From: JAJECS01 sp965262745
GTDB taxonomy: Bacteria; Chloroflexota; UBA11872
DNA: 64,000 bases
Reading direction: 5' to 3'
Assembly: GCA_965262745.1 (NCBI GenBank)
Contig: OZ253558.1
Location: forward strand, 1,488,001-1,552,000
Shown here: positions 25,833-35,358 of the stretch, one piece after another
Position numbering within the stretch: the stretch's first letter is position 1
Layout of the letters: every line of letters starts with the position of its first letter
The notes under the pieces: model-generated
What the model was told of the DNA's origin: nothing
The model's input: only the letters and a program-made list of their open reading frames with translations
The model's database searches: none
Position numbers and translations under genes: made by a program

Positions 25833-26789
25833 ATGCGACGCTCATGGACCTTCCGTCTGGTCGGCCTAGCAGCTGCGGCAGCCATGGGCGGCCTGATCAT
25901 GGCTGCATGCGGCGATTCCCAGGGATCGCCCGACACGGCGGCTCGGGCCACGGCGGCGCTAACGGCCAGCGTTCAGCAAGCGGCGCCGCCGCAAGACACG
26001 CCAGGCGCCGACGCCCCAACGGCGACCCCGGAGGTGCAACCGGAAACCATCCAAGAAGCACCGGCAGCGGGCGCCCCAGGCGCTCGTCCAGGCGGCGCTG
26101 GGCTCTTCGCAGGTCGTTTCGGTGGCGCGGGGCTAGTCGATGCCGTGGTTGCCGCCGTAGCCGAGGCCACCGGGCAGCCCGCTGAAGCGGTGCAGGCGCT
26201 CCGAGAATCCGGCCTCACCTTCGCCGAGATCCTGGAGGCCGACGGCGCCGACCGGGAAGCTGTCGTTGATCAGGTCGTGGAACAGATCCAGTCCAGCTTT
26301 CCCGGTGGGCGGGGCGGCCAGGCCGGCGGGGCCAGGCCTGGCGGCGACGGGGCTGGCGGCGGAGGTGGTGGTGCCGGGTTCGGCGGCGCCGCATTCGACC
26401 CCCGGGCCGCGCTTAGCCAGGCCGTCAATGCGCTGATCGACGGCGAGGAACCCGGCCCGGCGGGTGGAGCCGCCCCGGCCAGAGGTCTGGCTCAGGTCGT
26501 CGTGGGCATCGTCGCCGAGCGCACCGGCCGGGACGCCGTCGAGGTGCGCGAACTGCGCACCGGGGGCCAGTCGTTCGCCTCGCTCCTGTTCATGGCCGGG
26601 CAAGACCTTGACGCCGCCATCGACGCGATTGTGGAGGGCCTGCAGACTAACGCCGCGGCGGCGGCGCGTCCCCAAGGAGCGCCCACGCCACCAATCGGCG
26701 AGGGTCTGCGCGACGCCATCGAAGCAATCATGTTCGCGACCGATGACAGCGGATCCGAGCCGGCACCGTCCCCGGCGCAGGCACCCTAA
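25833..26789 (+). CDS. Lipoprotein with two internal copies of a helical domain
   Basis: The start is ATG 25833, giving 318 residues. The signal peptide ends in lipobox MAAC (Cys26). A Pro/Ala/Thr linker (30-85) leads to a helical unit at about 101-153 (LVDAVVAAVAEATGQPAEAV...GLTFAEILEADG). A Gly-rich linker (158-185) and a second unit at about 219-271 (AQVVVGIVAERTGRDAVEV...SFASLLFMAGQDL) follow. The two units align along their length. The function is unknown; similar repeat units occur in secreted proteins of unknown role. Its stop overlaps the stop of the convergent aldo/keto reductase gene by four bases. Confidence 0.7.
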   Translation: MRRSWTFRLVGLAAAAAMGGLIMAACGDSQGSPDTAARATAALTASVQQAAPPQDTPGADAPTATPEVQPETIQEAPAAGAPGARPGGAGLFAGRFGGAGLVDAVVAAVAEATGQPAEAVQALRESGLTFAEILEADGADREAVVDQVVEQIQSSFPGGRGGQAGGARPGGDGAGGGGGGAGFGGAAFDPRAALSQAVNALIDGEEPGPAGGAAPARGLAQVVVGIVAERTGRDAVEVRELRTGGQSFASLLFMAGQDLDAAIDAIVEGLQTNAAAAARPQGAPTPPIGEGLRDAIEAIMFATDDSGSEPAPSPAQAP

Positions 26790-27664
26790 GCCGCGGCTTC
26801 GATACCGAGCCTCGGCTCCGGCATGGGCGGTCGCTGCGCAGCGATGGCCTCCGCTTGCTCGGTGGCCGAGAGCGGGCTGAAGCGGTCCGCGGCGTCCAGA
26901 ATCTGCGGCAGGAGGCGCAGATCGCCGGTGCTGGGTGCGGTGTGCACGGGCTGGGACAGCACAAACCAGAGCGAGCGGTCGATGTCCGCCTGCTCGCGAT
27001 GCGGGTCGTACCAGACGTTTATTTCGGGCTCACGGTTGCCCCAGCCGCCGCGGGCCAGCATCTTGATGGTCTGAACGCCGACGTCACGCTCCGTGGCGGC
27101 CGTTAGGAGCGCCTCGGCGTCACGGCGGTAGGCCGCGTTGCGATAGATCGCCGGCGACAGCGGAAACATGATCGTGTCGAAGTCGAACCGCCGCAGCGCT
27201 TCCAGGTGGACGCGCGGCGCATCGGGTCCGTGTCCGGTGATACCCAGGAATCGCGTGAGCCCGCGGTCGCGCATCTCGATAAGGGCGCCCAGGGCGCCGT
27301 CGTCGCCCGCCACCACGTCCAATTCCTCGAACGTGCTGACGCCGTGGAGTTGGAAGAGATCGAACGACTCGACGCCAATACGCTGCTGACACGAGCGGAT
27401 GCTCTCCCACGCAGCTTCGTAGGTGCGCTCGCCGGTCTTGGCGCCAAGAAAGACCTGGTCGCGGATGGCCGGCATCGAGGGCGCCAGGCGTTCCATCGCG
27501 TTGCCGTAGCCCGGCGCCACGTCGATGTGATTGACGCCGCGATCCAGGACGAGGTCGATCACGGCATTCGCGTCCGTTTGGTTTACGCCGCGTCCAACCG
27601 CGATCGCGCCGAAGGTGACCACCGAGCTCAGATGCTCTGTGCGGCCGAGCCGACGTTGTTCCAC
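26786..27664 (-). CDS. Aldo/keto reductase
   Basis: The 292-residue protein starts at GTG with AGGAGG 7 bases before it. It shows EQRRLGRTEHLSSVVTFGA, HIDVAPGYGNAMERL (Asp/Tyr), VFLGAKTGE (Lys) and DLFQLHGV (His). The C-terminal half is shortened compared with classic members and resembles the subgroup that sometimes acts as L-glyceraldehyde or sugar reductases. The substrate is unknown. Confidence 0.86.
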   Translation of the reverse strand: MEQRRLGRTEHLSSVVTFGAIAVGRGVNQTDANAVIDLVLDRGVNHIDVAPGYGNAMERLAPSMPAIRDQVFLGAKTGERTYEAAWESIRSCQQRIGVESFDLFQLHGVSTFEELDVVAGDDGALGALIEMRDRGLTRFLGITGHGPDAPRVHLEALRRFDFDTIMFPLSPAIYRNAAYRRDAEALLTAATERDVGVQTIKMLARGGWGNREPEINVWYDPHREQADIDRSLWFVLSQPVHTAPSTGDLRLLPQILDAADRFSPLSATEQAEAIAAQRPPMPEPRLGIEAAA

Positions 27665-27806
27665 GAATCCGCCTCCTTCAGGGCCGTCTTGAGACCGGCG
27701 CTTGCGCCTCGCGGGCCGAAATCCACGGAATCTGCATAGTCGGTCGACGACCTGCCGACAGCGTCAAGCTTAGATTCGCCAAGGCCGTGGTGCACGTGCG
27801 GCCAAA

Positions 27807-30719
27807 ATGCTGGGGCCTGCCATGTCAAGAATGCTTCGATGGCCAGGACGCGCTGTCGCGTGGTTTTGGGGCGTCCTGAGCCTCCGAAGGCTCATTCTCA
27901 CTGTGCTCATCCTGGCCGCCGCGGGCGGCGCGGCGGCCTTTCTGATCATCCGCTCGGAGGTATTCGAGACCGAAGAAGCGCCACCGCCGGTCACCGCCAT
28001 GGTCGAGCGACGTGATGTCGTGAGCTCCCTGGCCACGATCGGCAATGTCGAGTACGTCAATATCGTCGGGCTGGAGTTTGGGCAATCCGGCGTTTTGCGG
28101 GACCTGAACGTAGACGTTGGTGAACTGGTGACCGCCGGGACCGTGCTGGCCCAACTCGAAGTCACCGATTTTGAGCAGGACGTTGCGGACGCCGCATCGA
28201 GCTTGCAGCAGGCCGAATGGCAGCTCGAGAGGCTGCTGCGCCCGCCCGATCCGGCCGACATCGAGCGCGCCGAATTGGACGTCCGGGAAGCGAAGGCGGC
28301 GCTCGACGACCTCCTGGCCCCTGCCGGCACCGCGGCGGTCGCCGCCGCTGAAGCCTCGGTCGTATCCGCGCAGATAGCCTATGAGCGCGCCGTCCAGGAC
28401 CTGAAGGACGTGCAGGCCGGACCCTCAACTCTCGATCTGCTCGAAGCCGAAGGCGCCATCGCCGCAGCCCAGGCGAGCTTGGCGAGCGCCGAGCTTGGAC
28501 TGCAGGCGTTGCGCGCCGGCCCAACCGTCGCCGCGGTCGCCGACGCCCAAGGCGCGATTGAGTCCGCCCGATCGAACCTCGCCACCGCCGAGGAAGCCGT
28601 TCAGTCGCTGCTTGAAGCCCCCGATACAAACGACGTGACCCGCACGGAGTTGCGCGTGCAATCGGCGCGCGCGGCTCACGCTGAGTCCGAAGGCCAGCTG
28701 GCCACGCTTCGCACGGGGGCCACGCAGGCTGAAATCAATGAGGCCGCCGCGAGCGTGGCGACCGCCCGCGTGAATCTCGCCGAGGCCCAAGAAACGCTGA
28801 CGTCCATGCGCGACGGTCCCACGGCGGAGGAAGTGGCCGAGGCCGAGAGCGCCGTGCTGACCGCGCGCGCCGACCTGCTTCAAGCGGAGGCGTCGCTTGA
28901 GGAACTCAACGACGGCCCGACGCCAGCGCCGTTGCAGGATGCCTCCGACACGATTGCCACCGCGCAAGCCGCGCTCGACAGTGCCAGGCGAGCGGCCGAC
29001 GAGGCGCCCGTCAATCAGATTCAGGTGATTGCCGCCGCCGAATCGAGCTACGAATCCGCTCAGGCCACGCTCCTTTCGGCTCACGAGGCGCACACGGAAG
29101 CCAAATACGACAGTTCAACCGAGCAGCAGATCGCATCGGCTGCAGCCCGAGTGCGAGCCGCTGAGGCCGGGCTCAAATCGGCCGCCCAACAGCTCGGCGA
29201 GGCACGTGCCGGACCGGACTACGCCACCCTCAACGAATCCATCGCCGCTGCCGAGCGGCAGCTTGCCGCGGCCCGGCGCGGCCTGGACGAGCTGCAGGAA
29301 GCGCCAACCGAAGCAGATCTCGCCGCAGCCGGTGCCAGGGTCACCGCCGCGCGTGCGACCTTGGACAACACCGAGGCGAACGCGCGCACGCTGACCGAGG
29401 ACCCCACCGCGACCGAAATTGCGTCGCAAGATGCCGCCGTGCAGGCCGCGCGGGCGGCACTCGCAACCGCCAGGGAGCGCCTGGCCGAGTTGACGGCGGA
29501 TCCGAGCGAAATCGATGTTGCCGTTCAGGAGGCCGCCACGGCATCGGCCCAGCAGGCCATTGCGGACGCTGCGACGGAGCTGGACGACTTGCTCGCCGAT
29601 CCGTCCGATAGCGACGTCGCCTCGCACGACAGCGCCATCGTCGTGGCCTCACGGAATGTCACCGCCGCCGAGGCCCGGCTGCAGGAATTGCTCGCCAACC
29701 CGGACGCCAACGAGCTGCTGCGCGAGCAAGCGGGGCTGACCACGGCGCAGCTTTCGCTGCAAGCGGCCAGGATCCGCCTTGACGAGTTGCGCGCGGGACC
29801 TGACCCGACCGACGTGCGCCTCGCTCAACAGGCCGTGCGCGCGGCCGAGCTGTCCCTCGCCGACGCGCAGGCGCGCCTAGACGAACTCAAGGCGGGGCCG
29901 TCCCAGTTGGAGGTCCTGCGGGCCCAGCATTCGCTCCGCAAGGCCGAGCTGGCGCTGGACGAAGTGCAAGTCCAACCGGACGCGCTGGATGTCGAGGAAC
30001 ACGAGCTGGCCGTGACCGACGCCGAGCGGCGTCTGGCAGCCGCACAAGAGGACCTGACCGATGCCCTGATCGTGGCGCCGTTCACCGGGGTTGTCCTGGA
30101 AGTGAACGGCCTCGCGGGGCTCCAAGCGCCGTCACCGGTCCTCACGCTGGCCGAGCTGGCGTCGATCCGCGTGGTCGTCAACGTCGATGAGACCGACGTG
30201 GGCTTGGTCAGGATTGGCCGGCCCGTCACGCTGGAATTCGAGTCACTCGACGGCGCCGCCTACAGCGGCACCGTCACCCGCCGTGGCCAGCAGGGCGAAG
30301 CGTCGCAGGGCCTCGTGACGTTCCCCGTGGAGATCGGCTTCACCTCCCCCGACCAACGCCTGCTGAGCGGCCTGACGGCGGATGTCTCGATTGTGCTGGA
30401 TCAGTCGATCGGCACGCTTGTCATTCCGCGACAGGCTGTCCAAACCGTCGGCAACCGTTCCTTCGTGCAGGTGCTCGGACCCGACGGCGCCATACAGCAG
30501 CAGCCCATCGCCGTTGGACTCCAAGATAGTCTCTTCATCGAGGTGCTCGAAGGTCTCGCCGAGGGAGACGCGGTCGTGATGAGCGGCGCGGCCGTGGCTG
30601 GATTCCAACTTCCCCAGCTGCCGGCCGGCTTCACGCCCGGTCAGGGCGGACCCGGAGGATTTGGGCAAGGACTCCGTGGCCTTGGCGGCGGGGGCGGCAT
30701 TGCCAGGGGCGGTGGCTAG
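27807..30719 (+). CDS. MacA/HlyD-type periplasmic adaptor with very long repeated coiled coil
   Basis: The 970-residue membrane-fusion protein is two to three times the usual 350-450. A basic N-terminus and one helix (RLILTVLILAAAGGAAAFLI) anchor it. The first half of the lipoyl domain (GQSGVLRDLNVDVGELVTAGTVLAQLE) is followed by about 620 residues of roughly 35-residue helical units separated by turns such as AGPS, DGPT, EAPT, ADPS and AGPD; I count about 19 turns. The second lipoyl half (LIVAPFTGVVLEVNG), beta barrel and C-terminal domain follow, ending in a Gly-rich tail. Met at 27822 is an alternative start. It overlaps the ATPase gene by one base. Confidence 0.9.
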   Translation: MLGPAMSRMLRWPGRAVAWFWGVLSLRRLILTVLILAAAGGAAAFLIIRSEVFETEEAPPPVTAMVERRDVVSSLATIGNVEYVNIVGLEFGQSGVLRDLNVDVGELVTAGTVLAQLEVTDFEQDVADAASSLQQAEWQLERLLRPPDPADIERAELDVREAKAALDDLLAPAGTAAVAAAEASVVSAQIAYERAVQDLKDVQAGPSTLDLLEAEGAIAAAQASLASAELGLQALRAGPTVAAVADAQGAIESARSNLATAEEAVQSLLEAPDTNDVTRTELRVQSARAAHAESEGQLATLRTGATQAEINEAAASVATARVNLAEAQETLTSMRDGPTAEEVAEAESAVLTARADLLQAEASLEELNDGPTPAPLQDASDTIATAQAALDSARRAADEAPVNQIQVIAAAESSYESAQATLLSAHEAHTEAKYDSSTEQQIASAAARVRAAEAGLKSAAQQLGEARAGPDYATLNESIAAAERQLAAARRGLDELQEAPTEADLAAAGARVTAARATLDNTEANARTLTEDPTATEIASQDAAVQAARAALATARERLAELTADPSEIDVAVQEAATASAQQAIADAATELDDLLADPSDSDVASHDSAIVVASRNVTAAEARLQELLANPDANELLREQAGLTTAQLSLQAARIRLDELRAGPDPTDVRLAQQAVRAAELSLADAQARLDELKAGPSQLEVLRAQHSLRKAELALDEVQVQPDALDVEEHELAVTDAERRLAAAQEDLTDALIVAPFTGVVLEVNGLAGLQAPSPVLTLAELASIRVVVNVDETDVGLVRIGRPVTLEFESLDGAAYSGTVTRRGQQGEASQGLVTFPVEIGFTSPDQRLLSGLTADVSIVLDQSIGTLVIPRQAVQTVGNRSFVQVLGPDGAIQQQPIAVGLQDSLFIEVLEGLAEGDAVVMSGAAVAGFQLPQLPAGFTPGQGGPGGFGQGLRGLGGGGGIARGGG

Positions 30720-31450
30720 TGGGCGGTGACACACGGGAGGACGGCAACCCAACGCCCGTCGTGCGCGTCGAAGACCTCACCAAGACGTATCAAATGGGCT
30801 CGATTGACGTGCACGCCCTGCGCGGCGTCTCCTTCGACGTGCGGCCCGGCGAGATGGTCGCCATCATGGGCCATTCGGGTTCCGGCAAGTCGACGCTGCT
30901 CAATCTGCTGGGCTGTCTGGATGCCCCCACGGCCGGGAGCTACTTCCTCGACGGGGATTTGGTCGGGGACTTGGGCGATGACGAGCTGGCAACCATCCGC
31001 AACCGCAAGATCGGCTTCGTCTTTCAATCGTTCAATCTGCTGGCGCGCATGTCGGCGCTCGAGCAGGTCGAGATGCCGTTGCTCTATGCCCGTGAACGGC
31101 AGCGGCGCCAACGCGCACAAGAGGCCCTGGCCCTCGTCGGGCTGGCGGACCGCACGCACCACAAGCCGTCGGAGCTCTCGGGCGGCCAGCAGCAACGCGT
31201 GGCGATCGCGCGCGCGCTCGTCGGCAACCCCAGCATGCTGCTGGCCGACGAGCCGACCGGAAACCTCGACACGTCCACGGCCAACGAGATCATGGACCTG
31301 CTCACCGGTCTCAATGGTGAGCACGGCATCACGACGCTCATCGTCACGCACGAAGCCGGGGTCGCCGAGCGCACCCAGCGCGTGATTCGCATGGTGGACG
31401 GCACGATTGCCGGCGACGAGCGCACCGCCCCCACGGGAGTCGCCGCATGA
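30719..31450 (+). CDS. ABC exporter ATP-binding protein, MacB/LolD type
   Basis: The 243-residue ATPase starts at GTG, sharing its G with the adaptor's TAG. It has Walker A GHSGSGKST, Q-loop FVFQSFNLL, signature LSGGQQQR, Walker B LLADEPTGNLD and switch His in VTHE. The sequence DEPTGNLDT and the short length are typical of the MacB/LolD group that powers type VII ABC permeases by mechanotransmission. It is followed by the permease with an ATGA overlap. Confidence 0.94.
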   Translation: MGGDTREDGNPTPVVRVEDLTKTYQMGSIDVHALRGVSFDVRPGEMVAIMGHSGSGKSTLLNLLGCLDAPTAGSYFLDGDLVGDLGDDELATIRNRKIGFVFQSFNLLARMSALEQVEMPLLYARERQRRQRAQEALALVGLADRTHHKPSELSGGQQQRVAIARALVGNPSMLLADEPTGNLDTSTANEIMDLLTGLNGEHGITTLIVTHEAGVAERTQRVIRMVDGTIAGDERTAPTGVAA

Positions 31451-32697
31451 GCCTGGCCGATGGCGTGCGCCTCGCCTTGCGGGCGCTCGCCGCCAACAAG
31501 CTGCGCACCAGCTTGACGGTGCTGGGCATGGTGATCGGGGTGGCGGCCGTGATCGCGTTGATGTCCCTGGGTGCGGGCGCACAAGCGTCCATCGAGTCGA
31601 ACATCCGCGGTACTGGATCAAACCTGCTGTTCATCAGCCCCGGTTTCCAGGGGCAGACCGGCGGCCGGTTCGTGGACGTGAGCGCGACGACGCCGACTCT
31701 GACCTTGGACGACGCCGAGGCGATTCGCGATGCCGCCATCCCAGGAATCGTGGACGTCGCCCCGACCCGCTCCACGGGCGCGTCGCTGGTGGCGGAAGGC
31801 AACGCGTTCTCGACCCAGATCATCGGCGCAACCCCGAGCTATGCGGAGGTCCGCAGCTTTCAACCGCAGGCCGGCCGCTTCATAACCGACGACGACCTGA
31901 ACCGACGCGCCCGCGTGATCGCCCTGGGGCAGTCGCTGGCGATCGACCTGTTCCCAGGACAGAACCCCATCGGCGCCACGCTGCGCCTCAACAACCAAAC
32001 GTTCACCGTGATCGCGGTGATGGAGGAGTCCGGTCAGGCCACCTTCCAGAGCCGCGACAACCAGGCGCTGGTGCCGCTAACAACGCTTCAGACGCGCATC
32101 AGTCCGTCGCGCACGCTGACCGGCGACGACATCGTCACCGAGATCAGCGTGACGCTCGCCGACGAGGACGAGTCGACGATCGAGGCGGTCTCCGCCGAGC
32201 TCAGCGCCCTGCTGCGGCTGCGGCACGACGTGCTCGAAGACGACTTCACCATCAGAACGCAACAGGACATCATCGAGGCGCTGGGCGAAGTCACGGGAAC
32301 GCTCACGCTGTTCCTGGGCGCCATCGCAGGAATTTCACTGCTGGTCGGCGGCATCGGCATCATGAACATCATGCTCGTCTCAGTGACGGAGCGAACGCGC
32401 GAGATCGGCATCCGCAAGGCCATCGGCGCGCGCCGCCGTGACATCCTGACGCAGTTCCTCATCGAGGCCGTCCTGGTCAGTTTGGGCGGCGGCATCGCGG
32501 GGGCCGTCATCGGCGGCCTGCTGGCGACGTTCATGGGCGGCGTGAGCTTCGGTGGCCGCGCGCTCGAGGGCCAGCTCACGCCCGAGCCGGTGATCCTGGC
32601 GCTGGCCGTCTCCGTGGCCATCGGCCTGGTGTTCGGCATCTACCCCGCCCACCGCGCGGCGCGGCTGCGGCCGATCGAAGCGTTGCGTTACGAGTAA
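31447..32697 (+). CDS. ABC exporter permease, MacB family
   Basis: The 416-residue permease has one N-terminal helix (LTVLGMVIGVAAVIALMSL), a large extracytoplasmic domain (about 50-285, starting GAGAQASIESNIRGTGSN) and three C-terminal helices with GGIGIMNIMLVSVTERTREIGIRKAIGA, the FtsX/MacB signature. It forms the export unit with the adaptor and ATPase upstream. No outer-membrane channel gene is present, so either the cell has one outer barrier less or the partner is encoded elsewhere. The cargo is unknown. Confidence 0.93.
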   Translation: MSLADGVRLALRALAANKLRTSLTVLGMVIGVAAVIALMSLGAGAQASIESNIRGTGSNLLFISPGFQGQTGGRFVDVSATTPTLTLDDAEAIRDAAIPGIVDVAPTRSTGASLVAEGNAFSTQIIGATPSYAEVRSFQPQAGRFITDDDLNRRARVIALGQSLAIDLFPGQNPIGATLRLNNQTFTVIAVMEESGQATFQSRDNQALVPLTTLQTRISPSRTLTGDDIVTEISVTLADEDESTIEAVSAELSALLRLRHDVLEDDFTIRTQQDIIEALGEVTGTLTLFLGAIAGISLLVGGIGIMNIMLVSVTERTREIGIRKAIGARRRDILTQFLIEAVLVSLGGGIAGAVIGGLLATFMGGVSFGGRALEGQLTPEPVILALAVSVAIGLVFGIYPAHRAARLRPIEALRYE

Positions 32698-32706
32698 GCG
32701 GTTAGC

Positions 32707-32947
32707 CGACTCGCCTAGTGGTGGTGGTGATGCCTTCCTGTCCTTGGAGGACGAAACCGGCCTGGTCAACATCATCATTCGCCCGTCGGTCTTCACCCGC
32801 TACCAGCGCGCCATCCTTGATTCGCCGGTGATGCTGGCGTTCGGCGAGCTGCAGGACGAGCATGGGGCGGTGCAGGTGATGGCCCACACCTGCCAGCCCG
32901 CCACGTCCGACGGGCTAGGCGCGCCGCCCTCGCGTGATTGGTCGTGA
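32707..32947 (+). pseudogene. dnaE2: C-terminal remnant of error-prone DNA polymerase III alpha (DnaE2/ImuC)
   Basis: The frame directly after the permease reads SGGGDAFLSLEDETGLVN, then IIIRPSVFTRYQRAIL, and ends GAPPSRDWS with a stop at 32945-32947. This is the OB-fold C-terminus of DnaE-type error-prone polymerases, which read FLSLEDETG and end near SRDF/SRDW. Only about 75 codons are left, and the roughly 1,000-residue body of the enzyme is absent upstream. The frame is intact with normal codon use, so loss of the body may be recent or a rearrangement has joined the end of dnaE2 to the export operon. Confidence 0.75.
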
Positions 32948-33081
32948 GCCGCCGGAGAGATCAGGCAATCGCCCCGAAGACCGGGCCAAAAGTGTAAACC
33001 CGGTAGGTCTGCCGAGCGATGTGGCCGATCCAGGCATGGCGGAACGAGTGAGCCGATACCCGACCGGGCCTTTCGGACCCG

Positions 33082-35154
33082 TCACCCTACTTCGCACTCG
33101 GGCAGCCCGAGCAAGTCTCGCTGGACCTGACTGATGCAAAGCCCACCCGGGACGCAGCCCGTCAGCCGATTGCCATCGAGCATCAAGCTTTCTAGATTGC
33201 CTAGCGCTTCAAGTTCCGTGGGTATTTGGCCGCTCAATTGATTGCTTCGAAGATCCAACTCCCTTAGCTCTGATAATTGCGCCAGCGTGTCAGGCATTGA
33301 GCCCCAGAAATCATTGAACGCGAGCTCCAGCGATTCGAGCTTCGAGAATCTTCCAATCCATTGGGGGATCTCTCCGTCGAGCAGGTTGAAGCTCAGATCC
33401 AGCGAGATGAGGTCTTGTAGCCGGATCAGCTCCATCGGAATCTCTCCGCTTAGGAGGTTTGATTGCAGATCCAGCTTCCGCAGTTTCGCCAGCTCCCAAA
33501 GCGTCGGCGGGATGGTTCCCATCAGGCCGCGTCTCGCCAGATTGAGTTCCTCTACCCGAGGCGGCGACCCGGCAACGACAAGGCCGTCCCACTCTGTCAT
33601 CGGGCGATCGCCGCGCCAATTCAGCTCCGCGGTGCCGGCGAGCACGTCCTGCAGCTTCAGCAGCGTCTCGCAGTCTTGGACGAGATCGGGGTTGTTCGCC
33701 GGATCAGGCACGGCGTGACCAGTGGAGCAGCCATAGGCATTCTTGGGGACCAATCGCACCGGCCCCGCTGCCCGCAACGGCTCTCCGATACTGGCTCCTA
33801 CCGCTCTCCGACCGCCTCTCACCAGCACCTGGACGTCCGCGCCATCGGGAGACACGGTGTACAGCATGACGTCGTGTTCTAGATTCAGCGTGGGCTCCCG
33901 TTGGAGGCCAACGGCGATACGGCTGCTGTCAGGCGACCACGCGGCGGATACCTCTGCACGTGAGAGAACCACCCAACCCTCGCTCTGTGCCGCTAATGGC
34001 CACCGCAATCTCGTCGGTGAGCGGCCCACCCGCTTCCCGTCGGGCGTGACCACGCACACGGCCGTGCCACACGTATAGAGGATCATCGACCCGTCCGGGG
34101 ACCACTCCACCAGTTTGATCCACGCTTCGACCGGTCGTGGATCGTCATGCCCAAGCCAGTCCCGACCACTCAGATGCCAGTCGTCAATCGCTATGACCCG
34201 GCGATGGTCGGATCCGTTCGCCGCCATGGTGTACAGCCACACCTCGTCCCCATCGGGTTTTGCGAAGGCAATTCGTGCACCGTTTGGCGACCAGCCCGGT
34301 GGACTAACCGTGGCCGTGAGTCGTCGCAGATTCGTGCCGTCAGGTCCCACCCTAAAGATCGCCGGGTGCGCATTCAATCCCGGGACCCAAAACAGGTCGT
34401 CATAGGAACCGACGAAACCAATAGCCTTTCCGCTCGGCTCCCACACCGGGATCTGCCGCACAGAATGCTGCTTAAGAACGGGGGGACTCCCCGCGATGGG
34501 AACTGCGTCAGCGTCATTCCACCCCGAAACCACCACCTGATAACCCTCCGACGCCTCGCGTATGTATGCCACCATCGTTTCATCAGGCGACCATCTGGGG
34601 AAAAAGTCAAAATATTCGTCAGCCGCGTTGACTTCCTCTGCCCAGCCGGCAGCATCGCTCGCGTCCACCGCCACAATCTCGTAGTCGTGACTGAGACCAC
34701 CTCTGACCGACCGTTCTTCAAAGGCCACCGGCACCACGATCCGATCACTCTGCATCGACACGTCAAACGACGTACCAACAGCCCTACCCGCACTAGGCAA
34801 ATATGCCGTACTCTCCGGAGCAGTGCTGTTTACCAACACCAAATCCGATCCGTCCGGTCGGACACTGAGAACACTCAACAGGTGTGAAAAAAATATCCTT
34901 CTTCCATCTTGGTTCCATTGGACTCGCGTCTCTGTCGGCCCGGAACCCGGGACAAGAACGGACTCCTCGATGATGATCGTCCCGTGAACTATGCCTCCCG
35001 TGACTGGGCGTTGAGCACTTTCTTCCGTAGCCGTGTCACCTTCCAACGAAGCGTCCCCACCGCATGCCGCCAACAAAACGAGCGATCCAAATAGCATGGC
35101 AATAAAGGCGCTCCAAGCGCCTCGAAGGTCCCGCATTGACCTCATCCGGGTCAC
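33082..35154 (-). CDS. Lipoprotein with TolB-like beta-propeller and plant-type leucine-rich repeats
   Basis: The 690-residue protein has a signal peptide with lipobox LAAC (Cys31). Residues about 70-450 contain repeated propeller blades of the WSPDG type (PRWSPDETMVAYI, PGWSPNGARIAFA, VEWSPDGSMILYT, AAWSPDSSRIAVG). After a spacer with conserved cysteines, residues about 550-680 form LRRs of the plant-specific class (IPxxLxxLxxLxxLDLxxNxLSGxIP), for example LRKLDLQSNLLSGEIP. A surface binding role is likely, target unknown. GC content is lower than in most neighbours. No operon partner is seen. Confidence 0.82.
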   Translation of the reverse strand: MTRMRSMRDLRGAWSAFIAMLFGSLVLLAACGGDASLEGDTATEESAQRPVTGGIVHGTIIIEESVLVPGSGPTETRVQWNQDGRRIFFSHLLSVLSVRPDGSDLVLVNSTAPESTAYLPSAGRAVGTSFDVSMQSDRIVVPVAFEERSVRGGLSHDYEIVAVDASDAAGWAEEVNAADEYFDFFPRWSPDETMVAYIREASEGYQVVVSGWNDADAVPIAGSPPVLKQHSVRQIPVWEPSGKAIGFVGSYDDLFWVPGLNAHPAIFRVGPDGTNLRRLTATVSPPGWSPNGARIAFAKPDGDEVWLYTMAANGSDHRRVIAIDDWHLSGRDWLGHDDPRPVEAWIKLVEWSPDGSMILYTCGTAVCVVTPDGKRVGRSPTRLRWPLAAQSEGWVVLSRAEVSAAWSPDSSRIAVGLQREPTLNLEHDVMLYTVSPDGADVQVLVRGGRRAVGASIGEPLRAAGPVRLVPKNAYGCSTGHAVPDPANNPDLVQDCETLLKLQDVLAGTAELNWRGDRPMTEWDGLVVAGSPPRVEELNLARRGLMGTIPPTLWELAKLRKLDLQSNLLSGEIPMELIRLQDLISLDLSFNLLDGEIPQWIGRFSKLESLELAFNDFWGSMPDTLAQLSELRELDLRSNQLSGQIPTELEALGNLESLMLDGNRLTGCVPGGLCISQVQRDLLGLPECEVG

Positions 35155-35358
35155 GCTACATACCCGAATATAGCGATCATGAACGTGAATCGCAGGCCGT
35201 GATTCGAGAATCTTTCGATCGATGCGAGGTCACTTCGGAACACATTTGGTCGGTCGTTCGATAGCGAAGCATACTTCCTGCAGTTCGACCAGTTCTCCCA
35301 CCGCGCTCGGACAACACGCCCTGCCTTGCATTCCCCATCAGATTGCGTGTGCCATCGC

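Noticed and set aside
33030..33081. Hairpin CGGGCCTTTCGGACCCG as terminator of the LRR gene
   Set aside because: The stem is imperfect and no T run follows on the minus strand.
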